56,289 nt of DNA, from assembly GCA_017451915.1 (NCBI GenBank), contig JAFTNJ010000021.1:1-56289 (forward strand). The letters run 5' to 3'. A program made the translations under genes and the position numbers. The stretch comes from Clostridia bacterium. Lineage in GTDB: Bacteria; Bacillota; Clostridia; Oscillospirales; CAG-272. Positions 51,918-56,289 of the stretch are shown piece by piece. Position 1 is the first letter of the stretch, and every line of letters starts with the position of its first letter. The notes under the pieces were generated by a model. It saw only the letters and a program-made list of their open reading frames with translations, did no database searches and had not been told where the DNA came from.

Positions 51918-51946
51918 ATTTTATCGCATTTTTTGTGATTTTTCAA
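51918..51946 (-). promoter_or_regulatory. Promoter of the CdaR-type gene
   Basis: Minus-strand TTGAAA (51946-51941) and TAAAAT (51923-51918), 17-base spacing, in an AT-rich stretch. Confidence 0.6.
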
Positions 51947-52052
51947 TAGGTTTTTCAATATTTTTCATAATTTTTTTCTTTTTTTTCATGCAAAGTGGAT
52001 AGCGTGTCAAAAAAAAGAGAAAAAAAACCGTTTTTTTTGTGGAAAAATGCGT

Positions 52053-52808
52053 TTAGGAAAGTTCAAATTCATAGGAAAGGCAGGATAAAACGAAGGACGC
52101 GGCGGTCTCGGTGCGGAGAATCCGCTTCCCCAACCCCACCGGGATCAGCCCGGCACGCGTGGCCTGCTCCACTTCGTTCAGGGAAAAGCCGCCCTCCGAG
52201 CCAATGACAACGGCAACCGTAAAGGGCTTCCCTTCCTCCGCGTTGGGCGTGTATTGCTTGAGCACCTCCGGCAAAAGACGGGTCTGCTCCCCCTCGTAGC
52301 AAAAAAGAGGCAGATCGGCTTCGGCTGCCTTGGCAACGGCCTCGGCAAAGCGCAGGGTGGGACACACGGTAGGCAGGATCCCCCGCCCGCTCTGCTTGGC
52401 CGCCTCCGCGGCGATCCTGCGACGGCGCTCCAGCTTTTTCTCCTCGGCGCCATCCTTGGCACGAACCACGCAACGCTCACTCTCAAAGGTAGTGATCTCC
52501 GAGGCGCCGCACTCCACCGCCTTTTGAATAATGGAATCCAGCTTGTCCCCCTTGGGAAGTGCCTGGAACACGGCGGCACGGTAAGGGGGCTCGGTGCGGC
52601 TGCGCTCCCGGGAGATGACCGTAGCAAGAACGCGATCCGGCAAAAACTCGGTCAGCTCACATTCGTATTCAAAGCTTTGCATATCGCACACCGTAATGCG
52701 CTCCCCCGCCGCCATTCGCAGCGAGCGGGAAATGTGATGGGCATCGTCACCCAGAATGGTAACGCAACCGTCAGTGATCTGTTGTTGCTGCACAAAAAAT
52801 CTCGGCAT
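52053..52808 (-). CDS. rsmE: 16S rRNA (uracil(1498)-N3)-methyltransferase
   Basis: RsmE, a SPOUT methyltransferase for 16S U1498. It starts MPRFFVQQ, has the GDDAHHISRSLRMAAGE block near residue 22 and the SPOUT knot VVIGSEGGFSLNEVE with LGKRILRTETAA at the C-terminal end. I use the ATG at 52808 (251 residues), with AGGAGAGG upstream; an upstream frame passes through the promoter. Confidence 0.95.
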   Translation of the reverse strand: MPRFFVQQQQITDGCVTILGDDAHHISRSLRMAAGERITVCDMQSFEYECELTEFLPDRVLATVISRERSRTEPPYRAAVFQALPKGDKLDSIIQKAVECGASEITTFESERCVVRAKDGAEEKKLERRRRIAAEAAKQSGRGILPTVCPTLRFAEAVAKAAEADLPLFCYEGEQTRLLPEVLKQYTPNAEEGKPFTVAVVIGSEGGFSLNEVEQATRAGLIPVGLGKRILRTETAASFVLSCLSYEFELS

Positions 52809-52836
52809 AAAGACCTCTCCTGAATAGAATACTCCT

Positions 52837-52865
52837 ATTATACTACAAACTGTCCAATTCGTCAA
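52837..52865 (-). promoter_or_regulatory. Promoter of rsmE
   Basis: Minus-strand TTGACG (52865-52860) and TATAAT (52842-52837), 17-base spacing. Confidence 0.85.
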
Positions 52866-52950
52866 TAGCGATTTTGTATTTTTCGTCATAAAACAGGGAC
52901 ATTATAGACAAAAAAACGCACTTTTTTTCTATGAACTCGATAGAAACACC

Positions 52951-52990
52951 AAAAAAGAGCAAGCATAACGCCATATGCTTGCTCTTTTTA
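52951..52990 (-). terminator. Terminator of the zinc-ribbon gene
   Basis: A 15-bp stem (52952-52966 with 52975-52989), A/T-rich at the base so it can act in both directions. Confidence 0.85.
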
Positions 52991-52999
52991 TTTTATCGC

Positions 53000-53803
53000 T
53001 CACGCGGCCAAAGGTGCCTCAAGATTTGCCAGGGACGCATAAAGCATATGGATCCCGGGCGCGGCGAGAGAGCCCTTGGTGGAATGGAAGATCTCCATGT
53101 TTCCGCCGCCCTGCCCCCAAAGGGTGATCACATCCCCCACGGCAAAGTTCACGGGGCCGTCCTGCCGCCAATCCCGCAGCAAAAACTCCCAGGTGCGGCC
53201 GTTCTCCTCCACGTGGCAGAGGTAGTAGCGGTTATAGTCACTTTCGTATTCATATTCGTCAACACCAATGGCATCGATCACCACGGTCAGAGTAACGTAG
53301 TCTCCCTCATATTCCGCGGCGTTGCGGTAGAGATCCTCCGCGGTTACCTCCCGGCAGAGCTCCACATATTCGGTCTGCGTCAGCTCCAGGTTGACGGGAA
53401 GCTCCTCGGGAAAGAGGATGGGCCCCAGGGCACCAAGCACCATTCCCAGTGCCACCAAAAGATAAGGCGTGGCCATAAGCACCGTGGCAAAGATCTTCCA
53501 ACCCCGCTTCCAATAGCCTGCCCAGGTCAGAATCAAACCAATGATGGGCTGCAAAAAGCACATCATAATGATAAACCAGGTACTGAAATACCAGGGAACA
53601 AAATAGACGCGCCCGTCTCCGTTACCGCGCGACTTGACCTTCTTTGCCGGCTTTCGGTTGCCCGCACGCATTTCCTCGGGACACTCCTTGCCGCAGAGGG
53701 GACAGTAAAGATCGGCGAAGAAGGTTTCGCAATCGGGGCATTTATTCAATTCCGGAAAATCTCTCTGATATTCCTCCGAAGCAAATCCGCGTTTAGCACC
53801 CAT
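53000..53803 (-). CDS. Zinc-ribbon membrane protein with OB-like outer domain
   Basis: A 267-residue protein. Two CxxC pairs near the N-terminus (CPDC and CPLC, about residues 22-37) form a probable zinc ribbon, followed by a basic linker, two membrane helices (about 72-92 and 105-128) and an outer domain of about 130 residues. In it, YEGDYVTLTVVIDAIG and FAVGDVITLWGQG look like the strands of an OB-fold. No catalytic motif. Such zinc-ribbon membrane proteins are common in Clostridia and of unknown function. ATG start and own promoter. Confidence 0.7.
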   Translation of the reverse strand: MGAKRGFASEEYQRDFPELNKCPDCETFFADLYCPLCGKECPEEMRAGNRKPAKKVKSRGNGDGRVYFVPWYFSTWFIIMMCFLQPIIGLILTWAGYWKRGWKIFATVLMATPYLLVALGMVLGALGPILFPEELPVNLELTQTEYVELCREVTAEDLYRNAAEYEGDYVTLTVVIDAIGVDEYEYESDYNRYYLCHVEENGRTWEFLLRDWRQDGPVNFAVGDVITLWGQGGGNMEIFHSTKGSLAAPGIHMLYASLANLEAPLAA

Positions 53804-53837
53804 ACTCTGTTCTCCTTTCCTGGATGGAACTGCTTAT

Positions 53838-53866
53838 ATCATACACTATTTTGATGGATTTGTCAA
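53838..53866 (-). promoter_or_regulatory. Promoter of the zinc-ribbon gene
   Basis: Minus-strand TTGACA (53866-53861) and TATGAT (53843-53838), 17-base spacing. Confidence 0.8.
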
Positions 53867-53880
53867 GGACATAAGCAAAT

Positions 53881-54145
53881 CATAACCACCCGTCAAACGG
53901 GTGGTATGCACGAGGGCTAAAAGCCCAATAGGACCGGCCAGCGGGGGAAGGTGGCAGCCGAAGGCTGCCGGATGAGGTGTTCTAATTCTAAAGTAACTCC
54001 TCATCCACCACCTACGGTGGTCCCCCTTCTCCCACAGGAGAAGGCTTATGTTACATCTACTCAAAAAACGAGGGTAAAACCTTTGCCCACCCGCGTAGCG
54101 GATGGTTGTCTGTTTCGCGCATAGCGCTCAACTGCCTAAAGGCAA
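53881..54145. repeat. Cluster of palindromic hairpin repeats (left copy)
   Basis: There is no gene here but a chain of hairpins: 53885-53905 (ACCACCCG stem), 53914-53926 (GGGCT stem), the large palindrome at 53942-54030, 54027-54042 (TTCTCC stem), 54087-54107, 54117-54127 and 54133-54144. The order CCACC-hairpin, TGCAC, GCCC-hairpin recurs at 56076-56120, so the two are members of one repeat family. Dispersed palindromes of this type are common in gut Clostridia; they may be mobile (MITE- or REP-like) or RNA-structural. Confidence 0.7.
53942..54030. repeat. Nested palindromic element (MITE-like or structured RNA)
   Basis: The outer arms match each other in reverse: GGGGGAAG at the left with CCCCCTTC at the right, and GGATGAGG with CCTCATCC nearer the middle. 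Each arm holds its own hairpin (CAGCC-GAA-GGCTG on the left, CCACC-TA-style GGTGG on the right). The strand can fold into a stem with two side hairpins, like a cruciform. Because it is nearly symmetric it could be read from either strand. Confidence 0.7.
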
Positions 54146-54178
54146 TAAAACGCCCCCACAGGCAAAATGCCTGTGGGG
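54146..54178 (-). terminator. Terminator of the first lipoprotein gene
   Basis: CCCCACAGGCA pairs with TGCCTGTGGGG around a short AAA-type loop; the minus strand then reads GTTTTATT. Confidence 0.85.
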
Positions 54179-54185
54179 AATTCGC

Positions 54186-54989
54186 TTATTTCAAAGCGTT
54201 CTTCCAAAGGTTGTAGAGATCCTCGGCGGCTTCTTTGGAGGTGGATTTTGTGAGAAGCGCTTTAATAGTGGGATTGGTACAGGTAAGTTCTGAGCCTTCT
54301 AACATATTTTCTACCGGACTAAAATACAACTCCATTGCATAATCATCAAATATAAAGCACATTCTCATGTAATTCCCATAATACCGTAAGAAAATGTTAT
54401 CGTTGATCCTAAAATGAATATATTTATCGTCCGACTCGATATTATACTTATGATAATATGCTGCTTCTACAAGTTCATTCTCACTACTTCTAAGCCAGTG
54501 AGTTTTAGGATTTTCACATAAGTTTTCGGGCATATCTTCATCCTCGATGTAGACATCTCCAAACCAAAGCAAATAATCTGTGTCGCTCCAATAATTACCC
54601 CTACTAACAGCAAATATTTTGGTATTAATCTGTTCAAATCGAAACTGATACGTGACATCAAAATCAAGATTGGAGGACACATTAAACGCTTCAAAATTGG
54701 AAAAATCTCCAAAGCAATCAAATATATCCAACGAAAAGAGATGGACAGAACACTCTTGTGATTGCAAAAACATCTCGTATTCGTTTTGGTTTTGGGTTTC
54801 AAATATCAGTTCAGGACCAAAATGAGTGTCTCCGATCTCCCCCCGATCTGGGCTTGACGGCAAAGTAGCATCTTGGGTATCGGTGGCTTGTGTACCATGC
54901 TCTACATTGGAGAAATCCCTTGCGTTGCAAGAGGAAAGCAAAAGCAAACCAGCGAGAAGTAAAAATAGTAACCTACATTTTTTTAACAT
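54186..54989 (-). CDS. Putative lipoprotein of unknown function
   Basis: A 267-residue protein with a lipoprotein signal (basic start, hydrophobic core, LLLLSSC at about residues 14-21). The mature part is rich in Asp, Glu, Tyr and Phe with a Thr/Asp-rich linker after the Cys. No domain recognised. The ATG at 54989 has GAAAGGAG upstream; a longer frame lacks a site. The coding sequence is more AT-rich than most of the window. It lies beside a truncated metalloprotease and another lipoprotein. Confidence 0.75.
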   Translation of the reverse strand: MLKKCRLLFLLLAGLLLLSSCNARDFSNVEHGTQATDTQDATLPSSPDRGEIGDTHFGPELIFETQNQNEYEMFLQSQECSVHLFSLDIFDCFGDFSNFEAFNVSSNLDFDVTYQFRFEQINTKIFAVSRGNYWSDTDYLLWFGDVYIEDEDMPENLCENPKTHWLRSSENELVEAAYYHKYNIESDDKYIHFRINDNIFLRYYGNYMRMCFIFDDYAMELYFSPVENMLEGSELTCTNPTIKALLTKSTSKEAAEDLYNLWKNALK

Positions 54990-55003
54990 AACAGTACTCC
55001 TTT

Positions 55004-55240
55004 CTACGGATTGTAAACACCAAGTTTGGATTGAATTACAGATAAACAATCCGCGCAATATGGACGATTTATCCATAGTTGCGAAATACTCAGTTCCGTG
55101 CCATTATTGCAATTATATCCATAAACACACTGATCTTTTACAGTTCCAAACTTGGTCTTATAATGGTCATCCGTTCCAAATAGGTGTCCTATCTCATGAA
55201 TTGCCGTCATAATTTTTCCATTTGCCTTCCCATTGTGCAA
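55004..55240 (-). pseudogene. Truncated zinc metalloprotease, C-terminal part
   Basis: An open frame with the metzincin-like motif HEIGHLFGTDDHY (HExxHxxGxxD/H type) followed by CVYGYN and a CADC pair, the end of a secreted zinc protease. In frame upstream there is only about ten codons before a stop and no signal peptide or propeptide, and no ATG with a good site except one at 55210. It overlaps the end of the next lipoprotein gene by 47 bases in another frame. I read it as a remnant; a very short gene starting at 55210 cannot be excluded. Confidence 0.6.
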
Positions 55241-55973
55241 GCAGTTGATCGATTTGTGCGGCCGCGGTTTGGGTATTCATCAAATTATTCATGACCTGGC
55301 CTCCCGGGATATCCGTAACGTGGTTTTCCCCTCGCGAGAACCGAATGTACAAAATCACGTCATCTACCGGAATAAAGATCGCGTACGGGCCGCTCCATCT
55401 GTACAGAAAGAGATAATACGCCTTTCCTATTTCTACATACACACCGGCGCGACCTGCATAATCTTCCGGGACATCAATAAAACTTTTTCTCATATCCGAT
55501 CCAAACGTCTCTAATTCTTTCGCTTCTTCCAATGACAATACACTCCTCTGTGAAAGAGTATAGCCGAATTCCCCCATTTCTTTTGAAATAAAAATGAAAA
55601 AACCTGGCTCAGAGCCGGACGGATCAGAAAACCAGTACTCGCGGGGATAATAGAAATCCTCCTCCGCAACGTACCTAAAATCTATATGGGATAGTTCCAT
55701 ATTCTCAGAGCATAAAACAGAGAACTCTTGATACTCCATATATCCACGCACATTTTTAGTCCTTAAAAATTTGTTAACCGACCTACGATCATAACTCCCC
55801 GCACTCGTTTGGTCGTAGAAATGCACGGGGTGTGTTAACTCTATCGTCTTCTCGGTGGAAGCCTGGGTCCTTATTGCCGTATCCGTTGGATTTGGCCACC
55901 CACTCGGATGGGAGCAGGAATATAAAAACAGTAACAAAACCGCAAACGTTGCCGTAAATATACGCTTTAACAT
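55194..55973 (-). CDS. Putative lipoprotein of unknown function
   Basis: A 259-residue protein with a lipoprotein signal (LLLFLYSC ends near residue 20) and a Thr/Pro-rich linker. The mature domain has many aromatic residues and a C-terminal helix with QIDQLLAQWEGKW. No family recognised. AAAGGAG precedes the ATG and a promoter lies upstream. Its end overlaps the metalloprotease remnant, which suggests that a deletion or recombination joined the two. Confidence 0.75.
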   Translation of the reverse strand: MLKRIFTATFAVLLLFLYSCSHPSGWPNPTDTAIRTQASTEKTIELTHPVHFYDQTSAGSYDRRSVNKFLRTKNVRGYMEYQEFSVLCSENMELSHIDFRYVAEEDFYYPREYWFSDPSGSEPGFFIFISKEMGEFGYTLSQRSVLSLEEAKELETFGSDMRKSFIDVPEDYAGRAGVYVEIGKAYYLFLYRWSGPYAIFIPVDDVILYIRFSRGENHVTDIPGGQVMNNLMNTQTAAAQIDQLLAQWEGKWKNYDGNS

Positions 55974-56021
55974 AGGTTTTCTCCTTTCGTTTTTTATAGC
56001 TTTATGGGATCCAGCAATCTC

Positions 56022-56050
56022 ATTTTACCATATTTTCAAGCATTTGTCAA
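56022..56050 (-). promoter_or_regulatory. Promoter of the lipoprotein gene at 55973
   Basis: Minus-strand TTGACA (56050-56045) and TAAAAT (56027-56022), 17-base spacing. Confidence 0.8.
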
Positions 56051-56075
56051 CAATTTTTTTTACACGGCAAATCAA

Positions 56076-56289
56076 AACCACCGGTTCAACCGGTGGTTTG
56101 CACAGCCCCTGTAAGGGGCTATTACCGGCTTAACCCCTAAAAGGGGTACCGAATTATATCATCGCATCACACGCACTGCACCCCGTAAACGGGGTTTATC
56201 AGAAAGGCTCTCCCTTTGGGAGAGCTCCCGCGTCAGCGGGTGAGAGGGGCTCTTTCCCTCTCCGTCTTGCTCCGCAATCCACCTCTCCC
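56076..56289. repeat. Cluster of palindromic hairpin repeats (right copy, cut by window end)
   Basis: No gene is seen. Hairpins follow each other: 56076-56098 (AACCACCGG stem), 56104-56120 (AGCCCC stem), 56133-56147 (ACCCC stem), 56179-56195 (ACCCCG stem), 56209-56225 (CTCTCCC stem) and 56227-56240 (CCCGC stem). The first two, joined by TGCAC, repeat the plan at 53885-53926. The CTCTCCC part is like a dispersed repeat known from many gut Clostridia. It runs past the window end. Confidence 0.7.

Noticed and set aside
53881..54145. CRISPR array
   Set aside because: The repeats are unequal palindromes without constant spacers, so this is a hairpin cluster, not an array.
56209..56240. Terminator at the right edge
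   Set aside because: The hairpins have no T-run on either strand and belong to the repeat cluster.

Overview
The window is most easily read as chromosome from a low-to-mid GC member of the Clostridia, probably an uncultured gut bacterium related to Oscillospiraceae (inference from gene content, not from a marker tree). It carries a Gram-positive division and cell wall cluster, gatCAB, M56/BlaI, LytTR/DUF3021 and CdaR/PucR-type regulators. Almost every transcription unit starts at a near-consensus sigma-A promoter with 17-bp spacing and ends at an intrinsic terminator. Most genes are on the minus strand.

Layout, left to right. 1-516: no protein gene; two perfect tandem minus-strand promoters and an rRNA-leader-like motif show that an rRNA operon probably starts just left of the window. 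517-6173: a sugar-utilisation locus (SGNH hydrolase, two very similar Gfo/Idh/MocA oxidoreductases flanking a GH28-like beta-helix protein, and a sugar-isomerase-like TIM barrel). 6290-14929: a minus-strand chain in transcription order rpmH, rnpA, yidD, yidC, jag, (terminator), mnmE, gatC, gatA, gatB and a small membrane protein. 15075-16539: a small membrane protein and holA where dnaA/oriC often lies. 16590-30274: ftsZ and then the dcw cluster mraZ, rsmH, ftsL-like, class B PBP, murE, murF, mraY, ftsW, an unknown membrane protein, murG, ftsQ, with murD and murC missing. A promoter and a four-fold 10-bp repeat that looks like an MraZ operator precede mraZ.

30533-44009: BlaI/M56 regulatory pair with twin operators and an unusual sensor domain; an MBOAT/DHHW/DUF4097 surface-modification operon; feoAB; mscL; several XRE regulators; an AEC permease; a LytTR-DUF3021 pair. 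44048-47666: an operon of an XRE-sugar kinase fusion, murQ and a GH42-like glycosidase, which looks like a self-regulated amino-sugar or cell wall recycling module. 47807-53803: greA with a membrane protein, an S41 protease, a CdaR-type regulator, rsmE and a zinc-ribbon membrane protein. 53870-56289: an AT-richer patch with two unknown lipoproteins and a truncated metalloprotease, bounded on both sides by clusters of palindromic hairpin repeats of one family.

The best candidates for something undescribed are the XRE-kinase/murQ/glycosidase operon with its paired upstream repeats, the M56 protein with a novel and compositionally different extracellular domain, the FtsL-like protein with a long cytoplasmic extension, and the hairpin-repeat-bounded lipoprotein patch. 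No tRNA, CRISPR array or intact transposase gene was seen.
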